Shown here piece after piece: positions 1 through 10,875 of a stretch of DNA of 64,000 bases (position 1 is its first letter; each line of letters starts with the position of its first letter). The translations under genes and the position numbers were made by a program. Source of the DNA: Siphonodentalium dalli (lineage: Eukaryota; Mollusca; Scaphopoda; Gadilida; Siphonodentaliidae); assembly GCA_032622095.1 (NCBI GenBank), contig CP136069.1, positions 206,638,750 through 206,702,749 on the forward strand. The letters are read 5' to 3'. Below the pieces are notes generated by a model. The model had not been told where the DNA came from. It worked only from the letters and a program-made list of their open reading frames with translations, and made no database searches.

Positions 1-300
1 GGAGACATAGACTCAGATTTAGGTTCTCAATTGGTGAATATTGTGATGTACACCCATTGGGAACCTCGATTATGCAATGTGTCGTCTGCCAATTTGGGGA
101 TATAGAGAAACTAAACTAAAAAAGAAATAGAATCTATGTGAAGAAGTTTCTATAGAAATTTGATAATAAAGAAACTTTCCCGAGAAGATGAGGACTATAC
201 AGAATGAGGTCCCCAGAGGTAGTGATGCTAGCCTGCTATGAGGGATATCATCACTAAATTCACCCTCTGGGACCTCATTCTGCAAATGACAGGTGCATTA
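1..300. mobile_element. Family A hairpin MITE, right part, cut by the window edge
   Basis: The segment reads from the family A spacer (GGAGACATAGACTCAG at the edge) into the terminal hairpin at 199-283, whose arms are AGAATGAGGTCCCC and its complement around a short loop. The same spacer plus hairpin occurs at 46260-46599 and, diverged, in 4237-4566 and 49800-50110, which shows it is one mobile family. No protein is encoded; the ORFs here run through the palindrome. Confidence 0.8.
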
Positions 301-323
301 TAATCAGGCTTGCACATGACACT

Positions 324-627
324 TAGCTCTAGAATTGGGCTGGATTAATGATGTAAGGTTTTCAGTGTTTCTAGAATTGGGCTGTATTAATGATGTAATG
401 TTTTCAGTGTTTCTAGAATTAGGCTGGATTAATGATGTAAGGTTTTCAGTGTTTTTAGAATTGGGCTGGATTAATGATGTAATGTTTTCAGAGTTTCTAG
501 AATTGGGCTGGATTAATGATGTAATGTTTTCAGTGTTTCTAGAATTGGGCTGGATTACTGATGTAATGTTTTCAGTGTTTCTAGAATTGGGCTGGAGTAA
601 TGATGTAATGTTTTTAGTGCTTTATTT
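324..627. repeat. 42-bp tandem repeat, about 7 copies
   Basis: The unit is GGGCTGGATTAATGATGTAA followed by GGTTTTCAGTGTTTCTAGAATT with point differences. Because 42 is a multiple of 3 and the unit has no stop in one frame, it creates an uninterrupted 100-codon frame with a 14-residue period (GWINDVMFSVFLEL). No promoter, splice site or non-repeat coding sequence flanks it, so it is called a minisatellite, not a gene. Confidence 0.85.
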
Positions 628-668
628 TGCCGGGTAGTCCATGTGTACTTGGCTAGCGCGTTCCATAC

Positions 669-724
669 AGAATGAGGTTCCCAGAGGGTGAATTTGATGA
701 TGCACCTCTGGGGACCTCATTCTA
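669..724. mobile_element. Family A solo mini-hairpin
   Basis: Both arms of the family A palindrome are present, but the loop and inner arms are deleted: GAATTTGATGATGC joins straight to ACCTCTGGGGACC. It is a shortened derivative of the hairpins at 1769-1860 and 6533-6631. Confidence 0.7.
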
Positions 725-762
725 CAAATAATAGACACTAAATCGAGACCAGTTCCTTACAC

Positions 763-840
763 ACAACTGGCAAACTATTTAGCACCCATTTTTAAACTAT
801 TTAGCACCCATTTTAAAACTATTTAGCACCTGTTTTAACC
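763..840. repeat. Short tandem repeat, unit about 22 bp
   Basis: AAACTATTTAGCACCCATTTT is repeated three times with small changes. It is non-coding. Confidence 0.7.
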
Positions 841-964
841 ATATATTCTTGTAGCACACAGGGGCTGCATGCAATGTCACATGACATGATTTTATTAAAC
901 CAGCATTATGCATTTAAACTCCACAGCATGACTGCATCAATTAATGTAAATATGGGATAACACA

Positions 965-1542
965 TGTCAATATTTCTGTCATAAATGCAGCTTAGCGTAC
1001 TTTTATAAGAAAACATAAGTCAACTTAAAGACATATTGTGGACATATTTCATAAAGTCAATCGGTTAGTATCCAAAGACTATCCCATTGGATGAATATAT
1101 ATCAAAAATGCCAACACATCAACTGTACCATTTCAGAGAACACAATGGTTGAATTATGCTCAAATATAAATATTTACTACGTTATTCAGGACGCATTGTT
1201 AGTCATAAACAGTACGGCAATGATTGCACCAACAATAGTCACTGCATGTAATTCATTAATAACAATGACTATATGGATATCAAATTTATGAAAATAACTT
1301 TTTTTGGCATGATTATTTGTTATTTGGGCCACCTCAGCAAAGTGTTTAGGGTTTCACATCAATTTAAACTTATCTGTCACTCACTTTTGATCATTTCTGT
1401 AGTAAATACAGGATACTCAGACTTTATGTAGAGATAATATATGTCATCTTAAGCTTATGTTTGATTATTTCTGTAGTAATTGCAGCTTAGCATACATTTC
1501 GTAGAGATAATATATGTTAACTTAAGCTTATTGGTCACTCAC
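965..1542 (-). pseudogene. Decayed tandem copies of the P450 exon 3' end
   Basis: On the minus strand, three segments (about 1383-1436, 1456-1508 and 970-1012) align with the last 40-50 bases of the P450 exon at 1543-1646, including CAGAAATAATCAAA just before the splice donor. The copy ending at 1385 keeps the donor GTGAGTG and reads PVFTTEMIK where the exon reads PAFTSEIIK. The others carry changes that remove the frame or donor. Spacing between the three copies nearest the exon is about 70-90 bp. They are most simply read as old local duplications of the exon-intron boundary. The remainder of 841-1380 shows no other gene. Confidence 0.6.
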
Positions 1543-1646
1543 TTTTGATTATTTCTGATGTAAATGCAGGATTGCAGACTTTCCGTAGAGATCTGTGCTC
1601 TTCCCCGTTTAGAAATAACAGCGACCTCGAATTCAGTATACCAGTT
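1543..1646 (-). CDS. Cytochrome P450, internal exon (helix C region)
   Basis: This 104-bp minus-strand exon has acceptor TATGTTTTCAG and donor AAAA|GTGAGT. In the phase 1 frame it encodes 34 residues, including LLFLNGEEHRSLRK followed by VCNPAFTSEIIK. The pattern of a charged stretch, an invariant R and N-P-A-F is the helix C signature of cytochrome P450 monooxygenases, where the WxxxR motif contacts a haem propionate. Here the W position holds H (H-R-S-L-R), a variant found in some P450 families. The protein would be a haem oxygenase, normally anchored in the ER. No other exon, including the haem-binding cysteine exon, was found nearby; the next exons should lie below 1300 and above 1650 on the minus strand or outside the window, so it may be a gene fragment. 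A competing frame is open but has no family resemblance. Confidence 0.6.
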
Positions 1647-1739
1647 CTGAAAACATACACAACTGTAAATGTGAATAGCTTTCGCCATTCCAAAACACAC
1701 TGTGAATGTAACGTGACATGGGAGTAGTATGGCACAGAC

Positions 1740-1992
1740 AAGCCTTGAAATAGTGAGCCTGTCATTTTCAGAATGAGGTCCCCAGAGGGTGAATTTAGTG
1801 ATGCTACCCCGCATAGCGGGCTAGCATCACCAAATTCACCCTCTGGGGACCTCATTCTGCTTACAACTCAGCAGAATGAGGTTCCCAGAGGGTGAATTTG
1901 GTGATGGTAGCCCACTATGCGGGTAGCATCACTAAATTCACCCTCTGGGAACCTCATTCTGCAAATGACAGGCTCACTATTTCAAGGCTTGG
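1740..1992. mobile_element. Family A element with two hairpins and outer inverted ends
   Basis: The outer inverted ends are AAGCCTTGAAATAGTGAGCC at 1740 and its complement ending at 1992. Inside are two consecutive hairpins, 1769-1860 and 1872-1962, each with arms GAATGAGGTCCCCAGAGGG and a loop of the type CCGCATAGCGGG. This is a compact version of the element at 46143-46599, with the roughly 210-bp spacer between hairpins reduced to about 12 bp. Confidence 0.8.
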
Positions 1993-3350
1993 GCACAGAT
2001 CTCAAGTGTCCCGTAGTGTCTAGTGGTGAAGGTACAGTTGGCCGCATACGGGAACAATAAAGAGTCCAGAAGATTCGATAACTTTTATATTCTTAAGTAA
2101 GTCTCTGTCGATAAGCACAGCATAGGTATACATATGAACAGAGGAGTTGGTGGATCGGCGGTCTGAGCGGGAGTATCTCTGTATTTCTCGACATGACTAG
2201 TTATTCCAACGTATGCCTCCAAATAAGGTGTGAGATACCATGATACCCTTGTCTATGACGTGTATCATACTATTGTTTACTATAGAATGATACTGGTTTG
2301 ATCCTCCCTCACTTATACAATGGTTGCTACCAGTCATAACCAATTAAGAATATGATCTTGTTAATTATGCTTGTGTGTTTTTATACTATATCATTTACAT
2401 TTACCACGTGCTGTGCTTATCTATAAAATTAACCCTATCATTACAATCACTGGGGAAAGGAAGTGTATCCTAGATCCGGGAACACATATAACAATCTATA
2501 CTATCTATTGGACATAAGAAAAGAAAAGTAATATCAGCAATTAATGGTTGTTTCAATGTGGACGATTCCTGAATCAAGCATAATCAATGGAATCGTCAAG
2601 CCTGCAAATAGTGTGACTGTCATTTGCAGAATGAGGTCCCCAGAGGGTGAATTTAGTGATACTATCCTGCACATTGATTACACTCTATTCAGGATGTAAT
2701 TGTCTTGGCTACACTTGTTACACCTGGGGCTAATTTCATTCATTACGCTAGCATGGAATGAGCAAATTACCCTACGCAGGCCAGCACAAAAATGGAATGA
2801 TATTTGGTGACCAGCGTAATCTAAAAATAGCATACTGACAACTGCAAATTAAAAATCTGTTTTCTTGAGGAAATTGACAAAACCCACATAAGGCATGTCA
2901 AACAGATGAGACAAATGAGTAAAAATATGTGATATTAACATTCAACTAACGAGAATTTTGACTATTATCGAAAAAGCCAAAATACCTAATTTTAGAACAA
3001 CTTTGACGCCAAGCACCCTCCTATTTTAAGTATATTGTTTCAACATTTTTATCAAAGGTGTGAATCATTTTTGAATGATACACGATATGTACTTGACAAA
3101 TGTACTATCGGACACAAGCCATCTGTAACTGATGATCCTATAGTAAAATTTTGCCATCTTTTCAACTCAGTGCGAGAGTCAATTTCCAAAAATGTCTAAA
3201 TTCTACTTTTGACGTTAAATAAAATAGGCCTTAAATTATCGCAACCGGGTTATTGGAACTGATGAAGATATCGGTGATATTTTGACTTTTTGAACATTTA
3301 CACCATTCTTAAGACTATACAAACATAAACCATACTTTCCTCTCCTTCTG
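1993..3350. other. Stretch without a recognised gene; one half hairpin
   Basis: No exon with consensus splice sites and no family resemblance was seen on either strand. At 2598-2672 there is a left half of family A (outer end plus one hairpin arm). Confidence 0.5.
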
Positions 3351-3353
3351 CAA

Positions 3354-3515
3354 CCAAGCCTTGAATAGGGTGTCTGTCATTTGCAGAATGAGGTCCCCAG
3401 AGGGTGAATTTAGTGATCAATGCTACCGGCCTGCATTGCCTTGAAATAGGGTGTCTGTCATTTGCAGAATGAGGTCCCCAGAGGGTGAATTTAGTGATGC
3501 TACCCCGCATTGCAA
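3354..3515. repeat. Two tandem left halves of family A
   Basis: The block GCCTTGAAATAGGGTGTCTG through GTGAATTTAGTGATGC occurs twice in direct orientation (about 3354-3430 and 3437-3515). The right arms are missing, so these halves cannot fold back. They arose by duplication of a truncated element. Confidence 0.75.
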
Positions 3516-3639
3516 ATGTCAAAATGACTTGACAGCACAGTATGGACGATTCTACAAGATATTTTATCTTGTCATAATTATAGTATCTTCTGTATCCAAA
3601 TAGACCGCTTTCAACTTTAAATTCTGAGCATGTGAGAGA

Positions 3640-4115
3640 TGAGTTCTGGTATCTCCGTCAAAGTTATCTTGCCCACTGAACTATATGGTATATCCCCAAA
3701 TATTAACAAGGAAGGGTTAACAAACCCGGAACGAAAATTCTATGGTACATTTTATCCTGTTTCCTGACCTGTAACCTCTCGATGATCTCCAAATGTCCAT
3801 ATAAACTCACCGACAGATCGCTAATCCACTTTTTCCCCCATTAGGACATTCCTCGTGAGCGGGGTGGGTGCAAAACCCTGGGAGGGAGCTCAGAGTTCAG
3901 TGGGCAAGATACTTCTAGGAGATATATATTTTACTTATTTTGAAAAATATTGTATCTCCGTCAAAGTTATCTTGCCCACTGAACTATATGGTAAAATATA
4001 GAATTTTCTGGCAGGTGGAGGCCACGAGGAAAAACCAAACACCTCTATGCACCTCAATACTTCTAGGAGATATATATTTTACTTATTTTGAAAAATATTG
4101 TATTTCTAGTAAATA
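3640..4115. repeat. Nested direct and inverted duplication
   Basis: CAAAGTTATCTTGCCCACTG appears at about 3658 and 3961. A second block starting ATACTTCTAGGAGATATATA appears at about 3909 and 4060. A partial reverse complement (CAGTGGGCAAGAT) precedes the first of those. No coding potential is seen. Confidence 0.65.
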
Positions 4116-4236
4116 TTGACAATTCCAACATCGGAAGTGGAATCGTGAAATCGTTACGTCACAAATATTCAAATGACATGCTCCAATTGGTTAATTATAT
4201 GATATAATACACTTGGGGAGTCAGTAAATGTTGGTA

Positions 4237-4566
4237 AACAATTCACCATATTCACCCTGCTGGGGACCTCAATCTACTGAGTCCTCAACTGCTATGGGAG
4301 AACTAGGATCAGATTGAGATTTCCAAGTTGAAGTTGGTGATGTTCACCCATTAGTCACCTCGATTATGCAATTTATCATCTGCAAATTAGGGGATATAGA
4401 AACTGAACAGAAAAGAAAAAGTAAATGAAACAATGTTAATTTGAGACAATAGATACTTCTCAGAAGATAAGGCCTAAACAGAATGAGGTCCCCATAGGGT
4501 TAATTTAGCGAAGCTGGCCCACTGTACGGGGTAACTTCACTAAATTCACCCTCTAGCAGACCTTCC
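4237..4566. mobile_element. Family A element, diverged spacer plus right hairpin
   Basis: The spacer (CTGCTATGGGAG, then a CAAATTAGGGGATATAGAAA type block) and a degraded hairpin at 4478-4556 match the family A layout. The right arm is interrupted after ATTCACCCTCTAG. Confidence 0.65.
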
Positions 4567-4656
4567 CACGAGGAAAACACAGCAGAAGCACTTATTTGCT
4601 CTTGCAATTCAGAAGACAGATGTAATTACACCCGTAATATAATTGTAAGTTGGGTT

Positions 4657-4716
4657 TTTATCAAACACAATGTCATTGTGTGATAGACTATCACACAATG
4701 ATATTTTGTTTGAGAA
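4657..4716. repeat. Imperfect palindrome of about 55 bp
   Basis: ATCAAACACAATGTCATTG and GTGTGATAG are followed by their approximate complement, centred on GATAGACTATC. It may be a relic MITE. No element end was identified. Confidence 0.5.
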
Positions 4717-4770
4717 AAACTGATAGACCTATGTCCAGTTACACTTTCACATGCGCATAATTTAAATGAA

Positions 4771-5130
4771 ATGGGAAAGGTTCTAAATATAACTTCAACT
4801 AGTTCAATATTGAATCAACAATTAGTGGCCATAAACATTTTGACAAGAGGAGCAAATTTTAGCACCCATGAATTTAAAATTATGAGTGCATATGGGTCTC
4901 CCAGGAAATGGCACTATTTAAGGTGTTCTCTCTATACAGTATACATACGCAAGAACAGGTCCACTTCTCACATAATTCACTGAATTTGTAACCATTATAT
5001 GCTTCGCTCCGACTGGATCAGCAACCATGATTCGACCTTCACCTCCGTAGAAGTAGTATCTGATGATAGTTGACTTATACTGCTTTATCCATCTAAATAA
5101 AAAATATAAAGATGCGCAATCTGAATTAAT
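4771..5130. other. No supported gene
   Basis: A 70-codon frame at 4771-4983 has neither family resemblance nor splice context. Nothing else is seen. Confidence 0.4.
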
Positions 5131-5370
5131 GCTATATATATTACTATTTCTTTGGCTTCGGGGATAAAAAATATTTGATTCGAGTCGAGGAACCCACCCA
5201 TCAAAGCACAGAGTTATCAGATATTGATTTTTGAAATCTGTTATTTTTCACCACCTGGAATATTTGGCGGCCAAATAAATATTTGACGAATGCCGACCGA
5301 CATACTCTCGATACCAAATTGCATTGAACAAAATGTTGATATGTAAAAATTTTGAATCGTTCGGTTTGAA
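5131..5370. mobile_element. Family E fragment
   Basis: It carries CTTTGGCTTCGGGGATAAAA, ATTCGAGTCGAGGAACCCAC and CGATACCAAATTGCATTGAA, all shared with the E copies at 24500, 29513, 35390, 36613 and 39895. The terminal AGGTACTCAATCCGA end is missing on the left, and the right side runs into family F. Confidence 0.75.
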
Positions 5371-5760
5371 CCCCCGATGTTGTTGGAGATAACAATTTTG
5401 TCCCCACAACAATAAACATGCGGCCTCAATTTTAGGTTCTCAGATGACATCAAACTCAAAGTACTAGAGCAACGTCACGATTGGTGAAAGTGCTAGTTCA
5501 AGGGTCATTCATATACCCCGATGTTTCACAAGCTCAAATACCCCCGATGTTTCACATGCTCATATACCCCGATGTTTCACATGCTCAAATACCCCCGATG
5601 TTTCATGCACATTCTCTTAAGCCAGGAAGTGAAGGGTGATGGGGGACATGGCTCCGCCTCGGGGTTCAAAAAGAAATATCCAGGTATTAAATCTCCATGT
5701 ACCCCCGATGTTGCCGGAGAGAACAATTTTGTCCCCACAACAAGAGCTCTTTCCATCAAT
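5371..5760. mobile_element. Family F element with internal 25-bp tandem repeats
   Basis: It is bounded by CCCCGATGTTG...TTGTCCCCACAACAA on both sides in similar form. At 5515-5610 CCCCGATGTTTCACATGCTC is repeated about four times, and the array is read as a short ORF on both strands. Homologous blocks are at 6636-6780, 10430-10875 and 45375-45760. Confidence 0.7.
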
Positions 5761-5934
5761 GTATCACAATATTATAATCAATAAATTTGAAAAATGATCA
5801 AGGAATATGGGTCGATACAAAAATCGGACTTGGCACTTGTACCAAATTTCACAAAGATTATTCCTAACAGATTGTGAGAAAATACATTTTGAAATATCAG
5901 GAAATTTTAGCAAAACGTGCATCTGACCCTTGAG

Positions 5935-6412
5935 CAGGGTCCGCACTGGACCAAAATTTACTTTTGCCATATAATTTGCCAATTTAAAATATTTTTTGCC
6001 AAATTCTTTTAGAATTTGCCAAATGCTATCCATGATTGTTTAATTATTTTTGTGGTTTATTATACAACAACAAACCAATCACCGAAAAATAAAATTGAAG
6101 GGATGCTTCATCAGAAGGGCACATTACAAATGCACACAAAATACGGGTAATCCATCACCAATCAATACTAATTCTATCAGATTGAATGCATCTTAATAAA
6201 GGTGTCAACTTTTCCGAGACCTTACAAAACTCCAATAATATTATATTGGGAGAATTTCCTGAAATGAATTGTATTGATTGGCAAATATTTTTAAACTTTC
6301 TTGAGGAATTAAAAAGTGACTTGCCAAAACTTTTGCCAAATGAAAATATTTTTTGCCAAATGTGAATTATTTTTGCCACTGGCAAATTTGGCAAGTGGCA
6401 GCGTGAACCCTG
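5935..6412. mobile_element. hAT-like non-autonomous element, 478 bp, 8-bp TSD
   Basis: The ends are CAGGGTCCGCACTGG at 5935 and CCAC...GCGTGAACCCTG ending at 6412. The 8-bp direct repeat CCCTTGAG flanks it exactly (5927-5934 and 6413-6420). An 8-bp duplication with CAGGG ends is the signature of the hAT superfamily. The interior is rich in ATTTTTTGCCAAAT and has no transposase. A related end (GGCCAGCGTGAACACTGCC) lies at about 55592-55612. Confidence 0.85.
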
Positions 6413-6511
6413 CCCTTGAGGTTGTCACATTAATTCACACAATAAGAATTTACTTGCCGACCTATGGATCCCGTGTCAATTGATGTCAAACTCAGTGTGC
6501 TAGAGCCAAGC

Positions 6512-6635
6512 CTTGAAATAGGGTGTCTGTCATTTGCAGAATGAGGTCCCCAAAGGGTGAATTTAGTGATGCTACCCCGCATAGCGGGATAGCATCACCA
6601 AATTCACCCTCTGGGGACCTCATTCTGCTTACACC
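6512..6635. mobile_element. Family A single hairpin element
   Basis: The left outer end AAGCCTTGAAATAGGGTGTC precedes a complete hairpin (6538-6631, loop CCGCATAGCGGG). The right outer end is lost where a family F fragment begins. Confidence 0.8.
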
Positions 6636-6780
6636 TCATATACCGCCGATGTTTCATGCACGTTCTCTCAAGCCCCACTGTGAAGGGTGATGGGGGTGAT
6701 GGGAGACATGGTGATTTGAACGTGGCATTGTAGCAACAAGGTTGTACATTACAACCGGATGTGGGGACAAACGTTTATGA
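6636..6780. mobile_element. Family F fragment
   Basis: ATACCGCCGATGTTTCATGC, a GGGTGATGGGGG tract and CAACCGGATGTGGGGACAA match the right part of F at 10730-10875. Confidence 0.7.
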
Positions 6781-7211
6781 TCTGCATTAATGTGTACTAT
6801 TGGACTCAAGTCCCTGTCAATGGGATAAGAAGTTTAAGTAACTGCATTTAAATTTTTCCGATCCAACAAAACATAACGGAGTTACGGGCCTTTAAACATC
6901 TTCCATATTCAACCCCAACTACAACCTGCAAGCATCGCCCCCTACATAGGTAGCCAACCTGGGAGAGGGTACTCTACTTCAAATCTATGCTGAGCCATTA
7001 TCTTTGGTATAGGTCCCCAATCTCTATACCAGAGCGCACCAGTCATAATTCCTTTCTGATTGTCACCGGCTGGGTACTGGTCTGTGGTTACACTATTTTG
7101 CATGGGGTTTTCCAGTCAAAATGGCGACAACTGAACGCTCCAAAGTAAAATTTCCAAATCTGGAAGAATACATGACACTTTAACGATATACCGGTATCAG
7201 CATCAGTCCTG
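6781..7211. other. No supported gene
   Basis: No family resemblance or paired splice signals were found. Confidence 0.4.
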
Positions 7212-7777
7212 TTAACCATTTCATGATGGGAGCTGTGCTGGTGCAGCATTAAAGACCCTGTGCCAGTGCATTCTCTTATATGTGCTAGTCTCCCATAGGG
7301 AGCCTTGTTTGTATAAGCGATTGCACTGGCTTGCAAGGTCGAGGTAAATATTGTTAGGACAATGTATACTCTTATATTTACACTCACACATTGTGGAACA
7401 TGAAGGCTGGACATTGGTCAAAAATATGTCACATGCTGTCATGCGCAGACCCCAACTTGCTTCCATTTTTATGTAGACGCAACTTGCATTGAGTCACGAG
7501 AATTACATTGGAAATGGGCACTTAATATTCTTTTTATCTGCCAGTTGACTCGGCTGAGTGTAAATATTAGTAATGGATGTTGATTTTGTTGCATTCCATA
7601 GAGTATGGAGGCAAGTTGTTCTGACATTTTTCGCATTCCATACAAAATGTCCAATGGAACGCAAGCATTTTTTTATATATATCCGAGGCTCCCTATGGGA
7701 GACTTACATATATAATAGAATGCATTGGCACAGGGTTTTCGCAAAACTTCAGGAAGCTCCAGTCATGGAAGGGTTAA
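7212..7777. mobile_element. Family P3 piggyBac-like element, degenerate
   Basis: TTAA at 7212 and 7774 bounds ends ACCATTTCATGATGGG and TCATGGAAGGG. Degenerate CCAGTGCATTCTCTTATA hairpin modules lie at about 7260-7335 and 7680-7735, with a non-repeat interior of about 350 bp between them. TTAA targets with CCCTTT-type ends are typical of piggyBac MITEs. Confidence 0.65.
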
Positions 7778-7929
7778 TTAGTAAACATTTGCCTAGGCCA
7801 GAAATGTTTCCTTGGCTAAAAAGCCTATGATCTACACATACATGTATAAGTTCAGTTTACAATTAGAACTTGGTCCATTATCATTGAAGACATTGGTTGG
7901 ATCTGGCTTAAAATTGCAGATTATAACAA

Positions 7930-8650
7930 GAGATGTGCACTCGAGTGCTAGCATACCCCCACCGTGGCAAATCCAACCCGCATTATCCGTAAACCCAACA
8001 AAAGAGATTTTTAACTTTAAAGAAAAATTTGGATTAATAATATCGATATGGTGTCGCAAGAAGCTTGTACAGAAAACAATATTCAAATTGGTTCATATTT
8101 GTTTGAATGATTGCAGAAACCCAAAAAAGGGTAGAAAATGAAACGCAACCTTAACATCTAAGATGGCGTTTGTCGAGTGTTTCGTCAGTCAAACCAAACT
8201 TGATACCATCCACACAAAAAAATCAAAAAATTTTCTAAGTCAAAATAAGTCGAAAATGAAGTGTAATCTTAGGAAAAACAGTCTGAGCCAACCCTGAGCC
8301 ACATCATGTAGAGAGGGTGTTGTGAGAAGCATGTATACCAAAAATTATTGAAATGGGTTCATATTTGTTAAAGTTATTAAGTCGGACAGAATTTTCTAAG
8401 TCAAAATAAGTCGAAAAGTAAGGTGTAACTTAAAAAAAGAAAGTCGGACCGCACCGCAATTAGCATCATGTGGAGAGGCGGTCCTAAGAAGATTGCATAC
8501 AAAAAATTATTGAAATCGGTTCATAGTTGTTCGAGTTATGAGGTGGGACGGATGGACGGACGGACGGACACGGAGGGAGAAAGTGCGACGGACAGACGCA
8601 GTCAATCCAGTATACCCCCCATTTTCTTCGAAAGTGGGGGTATAATGATA
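7930..8650. repeat. Interspersed repeat with internal minisatellite and GGAC tract
   Basis: It starts near GCTAGCATACCCCCACCG and ends AAAGTGGGGGTATAATG, giving short inverted ends. Inside, TTTTCTAAGTCAAAATAAGT and ATTATTGAAATSGGTTCATA blocks recur at roughly 170-200 bp spacing, followed by (GGAC)n at 8549-8570. It is non-coding. Confidence 0.6.
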
Positions 8651-9059
8651 CATGTGTGGTCATTGTTACATCAGTAGTCCTTGGCATTGAATGATAAATA
8701 TTTGCTCTGCAGACTTCCACAGAGCAACACTAAGAAAATATCTACAGCAATTTGTTTCAATCTTCCAAAAATACATTGACAGGTTCTGGAATTTGCCAAA
8801 AAATAGCCGATGAAATTTTGTACCCTAGATGTATCACACTGATGTAACAACGTAATAGTAAATTATGTCAAATTTGAAATTGAATTGAATTTGTGCTACA
8901 TGTAGATCGTTCATATATTAGGTCAAATTTTAAAATTATATTGAACTGAATGTGATTGTACATGTCGGGTGTTATGAGACTCAAGTGATAAATATTATTG
9001 GCGAAAGTTTATTCAACATTCATGGAATTGTCGCCTATATATATTTTAATATAACATGC
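8651..9059. other. No supported gene
   Basis: AT-rich sequence with one local duplication of a TAGGTCAAATT-type block near 8860-8940. Confidence 0.4.
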
Positions 9060-10395
9060 AATATTTTAGTATTTATTTCATTGTATTTATAATTATATAT
9101 AGCATTTATATAGTGCTTCATCCCTGGTGTAGCTCGAAGCGCTTGGGACTCTATATGCATGGTTATATACATGTATAAACATCAGAAGATATACAATCAA
9201 TGGATACGGAGCATGATGCAATGTCACTATCTACGGCTAGTTGTGTGTGGGTAAATCTTGAAGAGGTGCGTCTTAAGTCGTTGCTTGAAGATTTCAAGAG
9301 AATGTGAACAACGAATGTCGAGAGGGATGGAGCACCAAACACTTGGTGCGGCGTGTGTGAACAGACAACGTTCAATTTTCTTATATTTACCCACGGGAAC
9401 AGCCAGAAGCTGTTTCCTTGGAACGGAGGTTATCACGGCCTGGTACATACAACGTAAGATGGTCCGAGATGTATATTGGAGCAGAGGAATGAAAGTAACG
9501 ATAGCAGAACGTTGCTAACTTGAAATCAATTCGCCCGCGCACCGGGAGCCAATGTAGGTTTTTCAAAATTGAAGAAACACGGGTGGATTTTGGAACACTC
9601 ACTACAATCCTCGCGGCTGAGTTCTGTAGACGTTGCAGACGACTTAATTGTTCCTGTGAACTTCCCATGAAAAGCACATTGCAATAGTCCAATCTTGACA
9701 TAATATTACAAGAAGCAACCTTTTCGCTGCAGGCGTTGTCAAGTATTATGGGCGAAGATGACTAAGGTGCATAAGTTCAATTAATATGGTACGGGAAATG
9801 TGTTGTACTTGAGCGTCCATGGATAACGAATTAGACATGTTGACACCGAGATTTTTCGCTCAATTTCACATCCACCGATGTTCAAACTTCTAATTTTGAG
9901 TGGTTCATGCGTACCGGCTGGGGGACACACAATTACTTCAGTTTTTTCATCATTAAATTTAAGCTTATTAGACAACATCCACCTCTTGATGTCAGAGACA
10001 CAAAATTCCATTTTTCTTTAATAAAGACGGCAGGCCATATGGAGGGACAGAACTGTAAATTTGCATGTCATCTGCGTACATATGTACGTTGAGTCCACGT
10101 TTCTGAATCAAGTTTCCCAGAGGTAGAGTATACAATGTGTAGAGAACAGATCCTAATACGGAGCCTTGAGGGACTCCGAACTTAAGAGACTTTCTATCAG
10201 AAAATAAATCTTTGATTCATACCATCTGAACACGTCCAGTAAGGTAAGACGGAACCAGGACAGTGCTTTTGCGCTGATTCCGAAGGTCTCTTCCAAGCGC
10301 TTAAGCATGACAGAGTGATCTAAAGTATCAAAAGCTGCGGATAGGTCCAACAGCGTGACAACGGAAACTAGGCAGTTGTCTTTAGCGTTCAGGAG
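9060..10395 (-). pseudogene. L2/CR1-like LINE, 3' half of reverse transcriptase, broken
   Basis: Minus-strand frames spell the order of a non-LTR retrotransposon RT: DLSAAFDTLDH (palm motif A) near 10315-10348, GVPQGSVLG (motif B) at 10151-10177, and the catalytic MYADDMQIYS with YADD at about 10067-10078. Next come WMLSNKLKFNDEKTEV (9930-9980), LDYCNVLF (about 9670-9700), LHWLPVRGRIDF (about 9530-9565) and a C-terminal APSVWCSIPLDIR stretch (about 9325-9365). The pieces lie in different frames. At least one frameshift falls between about 10180 and 10260, and others follow the YADD block, so it is dead. The 3' end (9060-9130) has a tail in which ATAAATGC and AATTATA recur, as in L2/CR1 elements. 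The 5' end is cut by a family F element at about 10420. In life such an enzyme copies its own RNA into target DNA. Confidence 0.85.
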
Positions 10396-10419
10396 GTCTA
10401 ACTAAGGATTAGTTACTAT

Positions 10420-10875
10420 TAGTTATCTTTGGCAACATCGGGGGTAGATGGAGATTTAATACCTGGATGTCGATTTCAAAAAGAGACATCCAGGTATTAA
10501 ATCTCCATGTACCCCACGATGTTGCCGGAGATAACGATTTTGTCCCCACAACAATAACCATTTCTCCTTAATTTAAGTGTGCTTTTTGTAGGTTATCCGA
10601 TTAATTCACACCAATAAGAATAATTCAGTAGCTGACCTAAGGATCCGGCATCAGGTGACGTCAAATTTGGCGTGCGAGAGTAACGTCGCGATTGGTGGAA
10701 ACTGCCAGTTCAAAGTTCATTCATATACCCCCGATGTTTCACGTGCTCATATACCCCCGATGTTTGGCGCACGTTCGCTTATACCCCGCTGTCAAGGGTG
10801 ACGGGGGACATGGTGATTTAAACGTGGCGTTGTAGCCAATCAGATTGCTAGTTACAACCGGATGTGGGGACAAGT
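10420..10875. mobile_element. Family F element
   Basis: GGCAACATCGGGGGTAGATG at 10431 is followed by a 38-bp near-palindrome around ATACCTGGATGTC, then TTTTGTCCCCACAACAATAA, CCCCCGATGTTTCACGTGCT and a right end ACCGGATGTGGGGACAAG. It is adjacent to the truncated LINE and probably inserted into it. Confidence 0.75.

Noticed and set aside
335-637. 100-codon periodic protein (GWINDVMFSVFLEL repeats)
   Set aside because: The frame is a by-product of a 42-bp minisatellite with a length divisible by 3. There is no flanking coding sequence or splice signal.
1993-2600. Possible LTR (GTGTCCCGTAGTGTCTAGTG to AACAATAAAGAGTCC)
   Set aside because: The AATAAA-like signal is present, but no second copy, primer binding site or flanking duplication was found.
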